64,000 bases of DNA from Betaproteobacteria bacterium (GCA_025356655.1 JANXRW010000157.1:1-64000); one strand, 5' to 3'; shown: positions 8,715 through 18,704, counted from the first letter of the stretch. Numbers and translations: made by a program. The notes: generated from the letters alone by a model not told the origin.

Positions 8715-9860
8715 TTAACCGGTCAAGAACGCCGCCAAGCGCCCCGCCACCTTTGGCTCATCGAATGCTTCCCTGAAGCGGCTGCGCGCATTTGCGCTCA
8801 TACGCGCTCTTAGGGTGTCGTCCTCCAGCAATTCGATCAGGTAGCGCGCCGCGGCCTCAGCGTCATCGAGCGGCCAGAAGAACCCTTCCACGCCATCGGA
8901 GAACACCTCCGGGATTCCCCCCACGGGCGCCGCCAGCAGGGGTAGGCCGTAGGATAGCGCCTCGAGCAGCACGATACCCTGGCTCTCCATGCGTGCAGCA
9001 TGAGCGTACACCCGATGGGTTTCCAGCAGCGAGGCCGCGTGCAGCACGCGCCCGAGGAAGCGGACCTGTCCGGCCAGACCTAACCGGGCGCACAACCCCT
9101 CGAGCGTGGCGCGATCGGGTCCATCGCCCACCAGGGTGAGACTATATTGCCGCCCGGAGGCCTTGGCCGCGGCCAGTACGCGCAGCAGGTAGGCTTGGTT
9201 CTTCCGGGGCTCGAGTGTACCAATGCTGATGAGATCGGCGGCTTGGCGGGCGTCCATGGGTTGCGACTCCGCCTGCGGCGCACGCACAAAATTGGGAATC
9301 ACCGCTGACGGGACTTGAGCAAGCGCGGGTATGCGCTCCTGCAGTCGTTCCCGCATAAAGGCCGACACGTAGACCAGTGCGTCAAGCCGCGGCAGGACCT
9401 GTGCCTCCAGGGCCTGGATCCCGCGGTAGAGGGTTCCTCCTGGGGCGATCTTGCCTTTCTCCGCCCACTCATCGGCCTGGGAGACATTGAAATGCACGAC
9501 CATGCACACGCGCTGCTGCGCCGAGCGTCGGGCGCGCAGAGCAGCCGCGGCGGAGAGCGGACACTGCGCATAGATCACCTCATCCCCGCGCAGGCGAAGC
9601 CGCAGGGCGGCCCACAATAGCAGCGCGTGCCAGAAGCGGTACCACCAGACGCTTGCCGGACCGGAGAGCCGGTCGAGGACTCGCCGCACGCCAAAAGTTG
9701 GAACGACCAGGGCCCTGGGAAGGTCGAAGGGTGTCACTACACGGCAATGATCGCCGCGCGCCGCCAAGTACGCTGCGAAGGCATTAAAGTGGGTCTGCAC
9801 CCCAGTCTCGCCTTCAGGACGCATGATCGTCGCCACGATCACCGGCGTTGTGCGCGCCAT
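8715..9860 (-). CDS. GT4 family glycosyltransferase, paralogue A
   Basis: A 381-residue GT-B transferase. The N-terminus ends in GETGVQTHFN, matching the DTGVQTHFN of the paralogue at 13245-14486. The C-terminal domain has SIGTLEPRKNQ, GRVLHAASLLE and the E-x7-E motif ESQGIVLLE, followed by PVGGIPEVFSDGVEG. The start at 9860 overlaps the preceding GT2 stop by one base (TGATG), which indicates translational coupling. A 111-bp stretch (8958-9068) is almost identical to 13578-13688 in the paralogue, although the rest has diverged. Confidence 0.92.
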   Translation of the reverse strand: MARTTPVIVATIMRPEGETGVQTHFNAFAAYLAARGDHCRVVTPFDLPRALVVPTFGVRRVLDRLSGPASVWWYRFWHALLLWAALRLRLRGDEVIYAQCPLSAAAALRARRSAQQRVCMVVHFNVSQADEWAEKGKIAPGGTLYRGIQALEAQVLPRLDALVYVSAFMRERLQERIPALAQVPSAVIPNFVRAPQAESQPMDARQAADLISIGTLEPRKNQAYLLRVLAAAKASGRQYSLTLVGDGPDRATLEGLCARLGLAGQVRFLGRVLHAASLLETHRVYAHAARMESQGIVLLEALSYGLPLLAAPVGGIPEVFSDGVEGFFWPLDDAEAAARYLIELLEDDTLRARMSANARSRFREAFDEPKVAGRLAAFLTG

Positions 9861-10747
9861 CAGGAACCCTGCGCGGACTTGTGGGCCCGGCTCGGGAAGA
9901 TGCGCCGCGTGGTGAGCAGAACCTTCAGGTAGGGCCAGGCCCACACGAGTGGCCAGAGTGCGCCGGCGTGACGCCGCACGAGGAGCGCCCAAGGCCCCGG
10001 CGGCAGGCCCTTGCGGTGCACGAGTTTGCGCCAGCGCACCGCCAGTGGCAGCTCCCGATCGTGCATGGTGTTAGTAAGGGGATTGTGCGAGCAGGTCCCC
10101 ACGTAGCCTGGCATGACCCAGCAGCCAAGGCCGGCGCGGGTGACGCGTAGGCCATAGTCAAAATCACCCAGCCCGTGCACGAAGCCCTCGTCGATGTTGC
10201 CGATGGCGCGCGCGAGCGCGGCGCTAATGAGCACGCAGTTTCCGTTCACCGTATCGCAGCGCTGCGGCTCGCTCCCGGGCATGACCTTGAGAAAACGCAT
10301 GGGGCGCAGCGCGCTACCGCGTCGCTGCCCACCGTAGGTCAGTGCGCCGGTGCGCTCGTCGCGTGTGCTGCCCACGACAAGAACCCCACGCACGGCGTCG
10401 GGCAAATTCCGCGCGGTACGCACGAGACTGGAGATGGCACCGGCGTCGAGGATGGTGTCGTCGTTTAACCAGAGGTAGAAGTCGAAGCCCTGAGCAAGCG
10501 CATGGCCGAAGGCCTTGCGCATGCCGCCGGCCCAGAACAGGGATCCGTCGCCCGACAGGATCTCGGTTTGCGGGAACTGCAAGCGCACCGCTTCGGCAGT
10601 CCCATCGGTGCTCCCATCATCGACCAGGATCACCTGCAAGCCGAGGCCGGGTTCCAGGGACGCCTCGCGCAGCGCGCCCAGGCAGCGCAGCGTGATGTCA
10701 CGGCGATTGTGGCAGCTCAGCAGGACGGCGATACGCGTGGCGCTCAT
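9860..10747 (-). CDS. GT2 family glycosyltransferase
   Basis: A 295-residue inverting GT-A enzyme similar to rhamnosyl- or galactosyltransferases of surface polysaccharides. It starts with the LLSCHNRRD nucleotide-binding strand, has VDDGSTDGT near residue 43 and a metal-binding DxD-like LWLNDDT near residue 95, then a GLGDFDYGLRVTRAG acceptor-side motif. The start at 10747 overlaps the polymerase stop by four bases (ATGA). Its own stop overlaps the next GT4 start. Confidence 0.92.
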   Translation of the reverse strand: MSATRIAVLLSCHNRRDITLRCLGALREASLEPGLGLQVILVDDGSTDGTAEAVRLQFPQTEILSGDGSLFWAGGMRKAFGHALAQGFDFYLWLNDDTILDAGAISSLVRTARNLPDAVRGVLVVGSTRDERTGALTYGGQRRGSALRPMRFLKVMPGSEPQRCDTVNGNCVLISAALARAIGNIDEGFVHGLGDFDYGLRVTRAGLGCWVMPGYVGTCSHNPLTNTMHDRELPLAVRWRKLVHRKGLPPGPWALLVRRHAGALWPLVWAWPYLKVLLTTRRIFPSRAHKSAQGS

Positions 10748-12060
10748 GCGGGAGCCACCCGGCCGCGACGCCCCGCTCGGCGCATCAACAACGGCCGACA
10801 AAGGGCGCCCGCCAAGCCCAGCCAGACGCCCTGCTGTGGTGGCAGGCCGTAGGTTATGGAGAACACCAGTTGTATGGCCAGCATCACGATGAGCAGGTCC
10901 GCTTCGGCCCCGAGTTCCTCCCGGGCGCCCCTCAACAGGCGCCGAAAGCTCCAAACGAAGTAGGCGAGCCAAGCCAACAACCCGAGGATTCCCATGTGCT
11001 GCAGCCGTTGGAGGTAGTCGTTGTGCACGCTGAAGGTCTGGCGCGCGCCGGTATCGAAGTGCAGTTCGTAGCTGCTGCCGAAGGGTTTGCCGATCACCTG
11101 GTAGATGGGACCCGCCTTGGCGTACTCGGTCATGAAACTACCCCAACTGCCCACGCGCGCGCCGAAGGTTCCACCCGAGGTGGCCGAACCCGCTTCGGCG
11201 GTCTTGGAGATTTCCTGGGCCACCTGCTCGCCCTTACCCGAACTGAGGAAGGGCAAGGCGACGGAGGCGGCCAAAACCGCCACCGCACCGGCGGTAGCCA
11301 GGAGTTTTCCGCGGCCCCCGCGCGCGCGGCCGAAGACGAGAAATATGCCAAGCACCGTGCACAGCCACACGGTGCGCTGCTGCGCTCCGATGATGGTGGC
11401 GAGCAGCACGGGGAAAAAGAAAATCCAGCCGCGCGCCCCCACGCCCCGGGTGAAGGCGAAGAGAATGACCGCGAGCCCTTGACCCAGCATGAGGGCGTAG
11501 GTACCCGGCAGCACTCGGCCCTTGATACCGGTGTTGTCGAGCCAGGCGTAGTCGTCGATGTCCAGCAGCATGTTGGTCCAGCGGTAGACGCACAGGCCCA
11601 CGAGCAGGACGGCGCCCACGAGCCAGATGTTGGCCGCGCGGCGCACAAAGCCGCGGTCCACGTCGAAGGTAAGGAAGTAGTAGATGGTGATGGCCAAGTA
11701 GAAGGCCCCGCGCGCTTCCATGGCGCCGCCCACGCCGCTTTGCGCCACGCCGATCACCAGGCTCAACACCATCATGAAGAAGAAGCCCATCATGGGCCAG
11801 GGAATCCGCGCGAGCGCGCCGCGGCGCAGGCTGCGCATCCCGGCGCCCCCGAGGATCAGGCCGTAGAACACGTCACTCATGTGCACCGTGAGGCCAAGGC
11901 GCATGGCGGGCAGATCCGGAAAACAGGCATACAGGAACGCATCGGCGACGACAATAATCAGGCCCACCTCGGCATAGAGGGACGTCAGCCCAATCAGTAC
12001 CCACACGGCGATCGCTAGCCCCACGGCGACGCTCAGTGTTATTCCTATCGCCTCGTACAC
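10744..12060 (-). CDS. O-antigen ligase/polymerase-like membrane protein (Wzy type)
   Basis: A 438-residue polytopic protein with about 10-12 membrane segments. A large soluble loop around residues 290-345 contains the SVHNDYLQRLQHMGILGL signature of the Wzy_C/O-antigen ligase family. In a Wzx/Wzy-type locus it most likely polymerises repeat units in the periplasm. Because exosortase loci also carry O-glycosylation ligases of this superfamily, transfer of glycan to protein is the main alternative. It sits between two glycosyltransferases, with 11 bp to the upstream gene. Confidence 0.85.
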   Translation of the reverse strand: MYEAIGITLSVAVGLAIAVWVLIGLTSLYAEVGLIIVVADAFLYACFPDLPAMRLGLTVHMSDVFYGLILGGAGMRSLRRGALARIPWPMMGFFFMMVLSLVIGVAQSGVGGAMEARGAFYLAITIYYFLTFDVDRGFVRRAANIWLVGAVLLVGLCVYRWTNMLLDIDDYAWLDNTGIKGRVLPGTYALMLGQGLAVILFAFTRGVGARGWIFFFPVLLATIIGAQQRTVWLCTVLGIFLVFGRARGGRGKLLATAGAVAVLAASVALPFLSSGKGEQVAQEISKTAEAGSATSGGTFGARVGSWGSFMTEYAKAGPIYQVIGKPFGSSYELHFDTGARQTFSVHNDYLQRLQHMGILGLLAWLAYFVWSFRRLLRGAREELGAEADLLIVMLAIQLVFSITYGLPPQQGVWLGLAGALCRPLLMRRAGRRGRVAPA

Positions 12061-12071
12061 GGGTGGCGCCC

Positions 12072-13208
12072 CTAGCGGCCGACGACGGCGGAGGGCGCAC
12101 GTGCCTGCCCAGCCGCGGCCCGCTCGTATAAGTGTGTATAAGCGCGCGCGCCCTGCTCGATGCCAAACATCTCGCGTGTGCGCACGGCGTTGGCCTCCAG
12201 GGGCTCGGCGAGCGAGCCCGCGGGCCGCGCCATCAAGTCCTCCAGAGCGGCGCGGATGCTGACCGAATCGATTCCAGTGTACCAGACCCGCAGCCCATAT
12301 TGGCGGAAGTCCTTGAGCCCGGGACAGTCGGCAAATACGCAGGGCACGCCACAGGCCAGGGCCTCGGCAGCAGCGATACCAAAACCCTCGTAGATGGAGG
12401 GCATGACGTAGGCATCAGCGGCAAAGAAGAGTTCGCGCACGTCCATGACCGGGCCCAGGAAGCGCACGCTGGACTCCAGGCGCAACGCGCGGGCCGCGGC
12501 CAATTCCTCCCGCCCGGGTGTCTCCGTGCCCGCGTGCAGGTAAAGAAAGGGCTTCCCCGCGGGAAGCGCGCCTAGCGCGTCGACGAGCGCGCCGTGATTC
12601 TTCACGGCCGAACAGTTGCCCACGGAGAGCACAACGAAGCGCTCGTCAGCGCCCAGGACCGCCTGCCGCGCCGCGGCACGTTCTTGCGCCGTGGGCAGGC
12701 GAAACCGATGACTGTCGTACCAGTTGTTGACCACCTCGGAGGCACAGCCGAAGCGCTGGCTTTCGTTGTCCTTGACCGAGGGGCTGATGGCAACGCCCAG
12801 GACACCCAAGCGCCCCAGCAGGCGCCTCTCAAAACCGCGCACCCGGCGCAGCAGGCCCTCGAAGGGGTAGGCATTGTGGAAGGTTCGCAGAGCGCCCACT
12901 CGGCCGGTGGAGAGGATCGTGAGCCCGATCCAAAAGTTGGCGCGCTCCGTGTGGCTGTGGACCACGTCGCAACCGGAGTCCAGGATGAGCCGGCGCAGCG
13001 CCAAAAAGAACGCGGGGGATTTCCTGAAGGGCAGGTGTAGCACGCGGTAGCCCGCGCGCTCCAGTTCCGGGGCGAAAATGCCGGGTTGCGCGCCCGTGGC
13101 AAGGATAGTCCCCTCAACGCCCAGTGCCGTGAACTCCGTCGCTGCAGAGCGCAACATCACCTCGGCGCCCGAGGGCTTTAATTCGTTCAGTATGTGCAGC
13201 ACACGCAT
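12072..13208 (-). CDS. GT4 family glycosyltransferase
   Basis: A 378-residue GT-B transferase. The N-terminus MRVLHILNELKPSGAEVML is typical of GT4 enzymes of capsule and EPS loci. HSHTERANFW lies near residue 85, VGNCSAVKNH in the donor domain, and the E-x7-E motif EGFGIAAAE before ACGVPCVFAD. It is followed 11 bp later by the polymerase and preceded by a 36-bp gap after the paralogue B gene. Confidence 0.92.
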   Translation of the reverse strand: MRVLHILNELKPSGAEVMLRSAATEFTALGVEGTILATGAQPGIFAPELERAGYRVLHLPFRKSPAFFLALRRLILDSGCDVVHSHTERANFWIGLTILSTGRVGALRTFHNAYPFEGLLRRVRGFERRLLGRLGVLGVAISPSVKDNESQRFGCASEVVNNWYDSHRFRLPTAQERAAARQAVLGADERFVVLSVGNCSAVKNHGALVDALGALPAGKPFLYLHAGTETPGREELAAARALRLESSVRFLGPVMDVRELFFAADAYVMPSIYEGFGIAAAEALACGVPCVFADCPGLKDFRQYGLRVWYTGIDSVSIRAALEDLMARPAGSLAEPLEANAVRTREMFGIEQGARAYTHLYERAAAGQARAPSAVVGR

Positions 13209-13244
13209 GGGGAAGTTCCGTATTCCGGCAGCAAGGACCGTCGC

Positions 13245-14486
13245 CTAGCAAGCATTGACCGTTCCGGCCGCTGACGCGGCGCAACGGGGTGGGGACCCGA
13301 ACTCGGCTCCGAGTTTTGGCTCGGCCTCGTCGCGCACATCGAACAACGCCTGGAGCCAGCGCGGCCCAAGCAAATCGGGCCGGTATCGTTCCTCATAGCG
13401 CCGACGCGCAGCCGCACTGGCCTGCGCATAGATCTGCTCAGACTCCAGCAAGGCGATCAACCGGTCCGCCGCGCCGGAGACGTCCTCGAGATCCCAGGAG
13501 AAGCCCTCGACGCCGTCGGTGAAGGTCTCCGGGATCCCGCCCACCGCAGCTGCCAGCACGGGGCGGGCACTACGCAACGCCTCGAGCAGCACGATACCCT
13601 GGCTCTCCATGCGTGCGGCATGGGCGTACACCCGATGGGTTTCCAGCAGCGAGGCCGCGTGCGGCACGCGCCCGAGGAAGCGGACCTGGGCAGTCACGCC
13701 CAGCCGCTCGGCGAGTGCCCGGAACGCCCCCTCGCTCGGCCCGCTGCCGGCTAGTGTCAAGCTGTAGACATGGCCGCGCACGCGCGCCTGCGCCAGCACC
13801 TCGATCAAGAACCCCTGGTTCTTGCGCGGCTCCAAAGTGCCGATGGAGAGGATGTCGCCAGTGGGTGCATCGGGTCCCGCCGCAGGGACGGGCTGGGGCA
13901 GGTTGGAAACCACCCGGGCGGGCACCGCAGCCACACCCGGAACCCGGCGCAGTACCTCGGCGCGCAGAAACTCCGTGGGAAAGAGCAGCGCGTCTACCCG
14001 TGGCAGGACGGCGCGCTCCTGCTCGAGCAACCGGCGATGGAGCCTGCCGCCCTCGCGCGTGAGCCCAGCGAGCGATGCCTCCCAGGCCTCGGAAATGTTG
14101 AAGTGACAGATCGCAACCAGCCGGAAGTCGTAACCCTCATCGCGAAGCGCAAGCGCGGCCCGCGCCGAGAGCGGGTCCTGAGCGTAGAGCACCACCGCCT
14201 GCGCGCGACGCCGGCGCAACTCGGCCCGCAGCAGGCGCTCGAGGCAATACCGGTGGACCCCCCGGTGCCAGAGGACGCTCGACTCCCGGTCCAATCTGCG
14301 CAGCACCCGGGTGACAAGGTTGGCCGCACGCCGTCGCCAAGTGCGATCATCCTGCGCGCTCAGCACACCCACAGCCACGCCCTGTGAACGGGCGTAGTCG
14401 CCAAAGACGTTGAAGTGCGTCTGCACGCCCGTGTCACCCTGGGCCAGCAACTGGGTCAGCACCAGAATGGCGCGCGGCGCGCTCAT
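13245..14486 (-). CDS. GT4 family glycosyltransferase, paralogue B
   Basis: A 413-residue GT-B enzyme related to the gene at 8715-9860. Both share TGVQTHFN near the N-terminus, a SIGTLEPRKNQ motif, a GRVPHAASLLETHRVY segment and the ESQGIVLLE E-x7-E motif. The ATG at 14486 overlaps the flippase stop by four bases (ATGA); the open frame upstream belongs to the overlapping gene. The C-terminal 40 residues are not shared with paralogue A. Confidence 0.92.
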   Translation of the reverse strand: MSAPRAILVLTQLLAQGDTGVQTHFNVFGDYARSQGVAVGVLSAQDDRTWRRRAANLVTRVLRRLDRESSVLWHRGVHRYCLERLLRAELRRRRAQAVVLYAQDPLSARAALALRDEGYDFRLVAICHFNISEAWEASLAGLTREGGRLHRRLLEQERAVLPRVDALLFPTEFLRAEVLRRVPGVAAVPARVVSNLPQPVPAAGPDAPTGDILSIGTLEPRKNQGFLIEVLAQARVRGHVYSLTLAGSGPSEGAFRALAERLGVTAQVRFLGRVPHAASLLETHRVYAHAARMESQGIVLLEALRSARPVLAAAVGGIPETFTDGVEGFSWDLEDVSGAADRLIALLESEQIYAQASAAARRRYEERYRPDLLGPRWLQALFDVRDEAEPKLGAEFGSPPRCAASAAGTVNAC

Positions 14487-16027
14487 GGGACGGCCCCGGG
14501 GACGGCGAGCATGGGCTTCAAGAACCCCGGCAGCCGCCCCTGTAGCTTGCCCAGCAGCCAGCCAATGCTGCCGCCCAGGATTTGCCGGCGCAGCAAGAAC
14601 GCCCCCGCCGCCCACCCCGCGCCGCCGCAAAGTCCCGCAAGGGCGAGTCGAGCCACGGGGGGCACAGCGTGCGCAGTAGCCAGGGCGTCGAGCAGCCGCA
14701 CGACGGCGGCGCAGCCAAGGGCCAGAAGGATTCCCAAGCGCAAGGCCTGCCACAGCTCGGTCCAGCGCGCCTGCACCAAGTAGAGGGCCACGCCAGCCAC
14801 AAGGATGAAGCGCAGCAGGAAAACCAGGACCAGGGTCCAGGAGAGCGCGAGCAAAGAGTAGAGGCTAGCCAAGCACAGCGCCAGGATCATGATCACGGCG
14901 ATAAGGGCCTGCCGATAGAGTTCGCGCTCGACCCGCCCGGTCCCCATGGACAGGGGACCCGTGGCGGCGAGCAGTCCATTCAGGGGCATGGCGATGGCAA
15001 GCGGCACGAGCAGCGGTACCGCCGCGCGCCATTTCTCACCGTAGAGTCCGAGGACCACCGTCTCGGGTACGGCCGCCAGCACCAGATAGGGTGGCAGCAG
15101 GAGCAGCCCGATCACCCCCACGGAGGCCAGGTAACAGCGCCGCAGTCCCTCTACATCGCCCTGGGCTCGGGCGTAGGCGGGAAACAGCACGGCCTGGAGG
15201 TTGGACATGAAGGCGTTCATGGGTGTGTTCACCAGCTGCAACGCCCGGTTATACAGCCCGAGATCCGAGGCGCCAAAGGCACGTCCCACCACCGCCGTGT
15301 CCGTATTACTGATGGTGAAATTCGCCAGATTGCTCAGCGTGACGTTGGAACCGAAGCGGAAGAATCCAGCCTGCTGCGCGCTGAAACACGGGCGAAGGGC
15401 GTGAGGCGAGGCCCGGTACAGGAGCGCCAAGTTCAGCACCGACTGCGCGACGGCGGCGCCCACCAAGCTCCAGACGCCAAAATCCAGGTAGGCCAGGGGC
15501 ACGCCGAGGCCAAGGAATCCCGCCAAGTAAGAAAACACCTGTGCCGTCTGAATTGCCCGGAAGTTGAGCGCACGGCGCAGCAGACTGGCCGGCACTTGGC
15601 TCATGGCCTGGAAGATGAACAGCACGGCCAGCGCACGGAGCACAGGCACGGCGTCCGGACGACGAAAGAAAGCGGCAATGAGCGGGGCTGTAGCGACGAC
15701 GCCCAAAAAGAGCAAGGTTCCCATGCCCACCAGCAAGGTGAAGACGAACCGCACGTCGCGCTCGTGGATGTCCTTACGCTGGACCAGGGCGCTGCCGAAG
15801 CCAAGGTCAGCGATCAGACCGCCGAAGCCCACCACCACCCAGGCGATAGCCACCAAGCCGAAGGGTTCCGGCCCTAGTAGCCGGGCAAGCACGATGCCAA
15901 TCACCAGTTGCGAGAGCACCCGCACCAGCGCCCCCATGTAGTTCCACTTGAGCGCGGAGAAGCTGCGCTCTGCCAAGCTGGGCCCTGGCCGAGGTTCGGG
16001 GCGGCGGTCTGAGGGGAGGCCCATCAT
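14483..16027 (-). CDS. Wzx-like polysaccharide flippase (MVF/WzxC type)
   Basis: A 514-residue integral membrane protein with about 12-14 hydrophobic segments, expected to flip lipid-linked repeat units across the inner membrane. The N-terminus (LAERSFSALKWNYMGALVRVLSQ, then VLARLLGPEPFGLVA) and an acidic/aromatic loop near SNVTLSNLANFTISNTDTAVVGR match the WzxC/lipopolysaccharide exporter family. Two consecutive ATGs at 16027 and 16024 are the likely starts, 14 bp after fcl. Upstream in-frame sequence overlaps fcl and has no family resemblance. Confidence 0.9.
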   Translation of the reverse strand: MMGLPSDRRPEPRPGPSLAERSFSALKWNYMGALVRVLSQLVIGIVLARLLGPEPFGLVAIAWVVVGFGGLIADLGFGSALVQRKDIHERDVRFVFTLLVGMGTLLFLGVVATAPLIAAFFRRPDAVPVLRALAVLFIFQAMSQVPASLLRRALNFRAIQTAQVFSYLAGFLGLGVPLAYLDFGVWSLVGAAVAQSVLNLALLYRASPHALRPCFSAQQAGFFRFGSNVTLSNLANFTISNTDTAVVGRAFGASDLGLYNRALQLVNTPMNAFMSNLQAVLFPAYARAQGDVEGLRRCYLASVGVIGLLLLPPYLVLAAVPETVVLGLYGEKWRAAVPLLVPLAIAMPLNGLLAATGPLSMGTGRVERELYRQALIAVIMILALCLASLYSLLALSWTLVLVFLLRFILVAGVALYLVQARWTELWQALRLGILLALGCAAVVRLLDALATAHAVPPVARLALAGLCGGAGWAAGAFLLRRQILGGSIGWLLGKLQGRLPGFLKPMLAVPGAVP

Positions 16028-16040
16028 CGGCTGCGCGGCC

Positions 16041-17024
16041 TCAGGCCGGAGCGGGCACCGCGTTGGGCCCCGCGGGGACCCGGGACAGGAAGTCCGCGTA
16101 GGCGCGCGCAACCCCCTCGTGAAGTTCCACTTTGGCGCTCCAGCCCAGTTCGCGCATGCGCGAGACATCGAGCAGTTTGCGCGGCGTCCCGTCGGGCTTG
16201 CTCGCATCGAAGGCGAGTTCACCCCGGAAGCCCACGACATCCATAACCAAGTGAGCTAGTTCACGGATGGTCACGTCGGTGCCCGTACCCACGTTGTAGA
16301 GCCCCTCGCCCACGCCCATCTCCATGAGGCGCACACAGGCGTCCGCCAGGTCGTCCACGTAGAGGAACTCGCGGCGGGGAGACCCCGTTCCCCAAATGGG
16401 GAAGGTGGCGTCCGCACGCTCCCGGGCCTCGTGTGCCTTGCGGATCAGCGCAGGGAGCACGTGGCTGCTGCTCAGGTCGTAGTTGTCGTTAGGCCCGTAG
16501 AGGTTGGTCGGCATCACCGAAGCGAAGTGAGTCCCGTATTGGCGGTTGAGCGACTCACAAAGCTTAATGCCGGCGATCTTGGCAATGGCGTAGGGCTCGT
16601 TCGTCGGCTCGAGCGGACCCGTGAGGAGGTACTCCTCGCGGATGGGCTGCGGGCAGTCGCGCGGATAGATACAGCTCGAGCCCAGAAAGAGGAGACCCGT
16701 CACGCCGCTCAATCGGGCGGCGTGGATGACGTTCCCCTGCAGCGTGAGGTTCTGGTAGATGAAATCCCCGCGCGCGGTGTTGTTCGCCTGGATGCCGCCC
16801 ACCTTGGCGGCGGCCAGGAACACGTAGTCGGGCTTTTCGGTGTCGAAGAACCGGGCCACGGCCGCTTGGTCGAGCAGGTCGAGTTGCGCACGCGAACGCA
16901 CGAGGACGCGCCCGTACCCGGCCGCCTGCAGGCGGCGGCAGATGGCCGAGCCGACCATGCCCCGGTGTCCGGCGACAAAAATCCTGGCATCAAAGCCCAG
17001 TTGGAAAGCGCGCGCAGCGGTCAT
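16041..17024 (-). CDS. fcl: GDP-L-fucose synthase
   Basis: Converts GDP-4-keto-6-deoxymannose to GDP-L-fucose, so the polymer probably contains fucose. The 327-residue protein has the NADP-binding GHRGMVG loop near residue 19, the LAAAKVGGI motif, the SSCIYP catalytic Ser/Cys region, and the YxxxK pair in [21 protein letters not shown] and REFLYVDD also match Fcl/WcaG. The partner enzyme GDP-mannose 4,6-dehydratase (gmd) is not in the window and must lie elsewhere. Confidence 0.95.
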   Translation of the reverse strand: MTAARAFQLGFDARIFVAGHRGMVGSAICRRLQAAGYGRVLVRSRAQLDLLDQAAVARFFDTEKPDYVFLAAAKVGGIQANNTARGDFIYQNLTLQGNVIHAARLSGVTGLLFLGSSCIYPRDCPQPIREEYLLTGPLEPTNEPYAIAKIAGIKLCESLNRQYGTHFASVMPTNLYGPNDNYDLSSSHVLPALIRKAHEARERADATFPIWGTGSPRREFLYVDDLADACVRLMEMGVGEGLYNVGTGTDVTIRELAHLVMDVVGFRGELAFDASKPDGTPRKLLDVSRMRELGWSAKVELHEGVARAYADFLSRVPAGPNAVPAPA

Positions 17025-17050
17025 GGAGAAATCCTCGAGCCTAGGGACGA

Positions 17051-17743
17051 TCAGAGGGTACCGGTGAAGCGCTTACGGTCCCGCTCGGGAACGACGGCCA
17101 GCATGGCGTTGATGAATTCATCATGGTTGCGGTAGGCCACGGCCGTGTCGCGCTCCAGACTGGAGACCCGGATGAGCATCCCGTCGGTCACCTGACCGGT
17201 GAGCTTATTCACGATGACGGCGACCTTGCGGCGAAATCCCGTGCTGACCGCATTCTCACCAACGGTGATCCAGTAGCTGATCGGCTCGACCCGGCTGCCC
17301 ACACGCGCCACCATGCGCTTGACCGGGATGAAACCGAAGGGGCTCTGCACCTTCTGCCACTCGATTTTGTTGACCTCGAAGCCCTGCGCTGGATAGCACG
17401 TCTCCGGCCGGTGGATATTCATGGCGGAATCGATATGCCCGGTATAGGCGATGGAGAGCATGATCCGCTCGCCCTTGTGATTGACGAACGTGCGGGTGAG
17501 CAACTGCTCGTAGATGTGCTTCAACTCCGCCGCCACGTCCCCGGCGGGGCGCAGGGGGGACACGGAAGGGTCGACCTTCCAGTCACCGAAGGCCTCAGGG
17601 ACATCGTCGCCGAGCACGAATTGGTGCGCAGTAGCCGCGCCCTCAATGGGCGCGTGCAGGTGGCGCGAGAGGCCAAAGGCCGTTCCCATGCTGAGCAACA
17701 TGCAGAGCCCGAAGAGGGCGTGCGGGAGACTAAGTTGCGGCAT
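17051..17743 (-). CDS. epsI: Exosortase-associated protein EpsI
   Basis: A 230-residue membrane-anchored periplasmic protein of the EpsI family (DUF3485). One hydrophobic segment near residues 6-25 is followed by a soluble domain. Diagnostic motifs are FGDWKVD, the [14 protein letters not shown] segment with its conserved Cys, and YWITVGE. It overlaps the end of xrtB by 14 bp. The Met at 17743 fits the signal anchor best. In other species EpsI-type proteins are fused to or next to exosortases; their exact role in sorting or EPS export is unsettled. Confidence 0.93.
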   Translation of the reverse strand: MPQLSLPHALFGLCMLLSMGTAFGLSRHLHAPIEGAATAHQFVLGDDVPEAFGDWKVDPSVSPLRPAGDVAAELKHIYEQLLTRTFVNHKGERIMLSIAYTGHIDSAMNIHRPETCYPAQGFEVNKIEWQKVQSPFGFIPVKRMVARVGSRVEPISYWITVGENAVSTGFRRKVAVIVNKLTGQVTDGMLIRVSSLERDTAVAYRNHDEFINAMLAVVPERDRKRFTGTL

Positions 17744-18629
17744 CGGCTTTCTCCGGACGAGGGGCGGCTGGGAAGAATTTGCCAAGCAGGGTATCCATCA
17801 GGAAGAACAGGCCCATGGCCACCGCGAAGAGCACCATGCCGGCAAATTCGTGGAGGAAGCCCTGCCCGGCAGCATCGCCAAGGTGGTAGGTGATGAGCAC
17901 CAACGCCATGACCCGCAGCGAGTTGGCGAGGAAGGTGATGGGCAGCACACTCGCCATGAGCAGCACGCTGCGAACCCAGTTGCCGTGCTTCATGAGGTAG
18001 ATGTAGAGCAGCCCGAGGGCCGTCAGCGAGTAGAGCGAGCGCTCGCCCGAACAGGCATCCGCCACGAGTAACTGGTAGTTGCCGATGCTCAGCGTCACCC
18101 CGGAGCGTGCGATCGGGTAACCCAGGCGATAGAGCACTTGCTCCACCGCCACGGAAATGCCTTCCTTCAGCGAACTGGTCAGTCCTTCCAGGATGAAACC
18201 CGGCAAGGGCACGGTGAACAGCAAGAAAAGGAACACGATCCAGAGCTTGCGCGCCACCGGGAAACCGACCAGCCCGACCACCAGGCCCGCGAGTACCGGC
18301 ACCACGGAGCCGAGTTTGAAGATCTCGACGTTGGCCGCCACACCCATGACGTAGACGATGGCACCGAAGGCGAAGAACAGACCGCCCCATACCGGCGAGG
18401 GGCGGTCGTCGGATTGCAGGAGGAGGCTACGATTGGTCCAGAGGATCCACCCGCACACGGCCAGTACCACAGGGGCGTGCGTGTCGGAGTCGCCCGACCA
18501 GAAGTTCTTCGCCGCGTGGAAATACACCGGAGCGTACATCGCGATAAACCCGAAAAACACCGGGAGCCAGCGGATCAGATCCTGCGGCATGCTACGAACG
18601 GGGGCGCTGCCAGGCATCACGTCGGACAT
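17730..18629 (-). CDS. xrtB: Exosortase B (XrtB)
   Basis: A 299-residue, eight-helix membrane transpeptidase-like enzyme that cleaves PEP-CTERM sorting signals. The expected catalytic triad is present: Cys193 in DACSGER, Arg239 in NSLRV and His260 in LHEFAG. The epsG-xrtB-epsI gene order is that of the Methylobacillus methanolan locus, where this gene is epsH. The recognisable substrate in this window is the protein at 47374-48198. The gene is 75 bp after epsG on the same strand. Confidence 0.95.
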   Translation of the reverse strand: MSDVMPGSAPVRSMPQDLIRWLPVFFGFIAMYAPVYFHAAKNFWSGDSDTHAPVVLAVCGWILWTNRSLLLQSDDRPSPVWGGLFFAFGAIVYVMGVAANVEIFKLGSVVPVLAGLVVGLVGFPVARKLWIVFLFLLFTVPLPGFILEGLTSSLKEGISVAVEQVLYRLGYPIARSGVTLSIGNYQLLVADACSGERSLYSLTALGLLYIYLMKHGNWVRSVLLMASVLPITFLANSLRVMALVLITYHLGDAAGQGFLHEFAGMVLFAVAMGLFFLMDTLLGKFFPAAPRPEKADAAT

Positions 18630-18704
18630 GCCACGCTTCCTCTTTGGTCCTGGTCCGCCCGGGCGGCCGCTAGGCGAGCGCGGGCGCCCAGGCGCTGGCT
18701 GAGA

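Noticed and set aside
10870-12018. Plus-strand frame of 382 residues opposite the polymerase gene
   Set aside because: His/Gln/Glu-rich composition with no domains is typical of the antisense of a membrane protein.
14582-15877. Plus-strand frame of 431 residues opposite the flippase gene
   Set aside because: Same antisense artefact: repetitive Gln/Glu/His composition and no recognisable motif.
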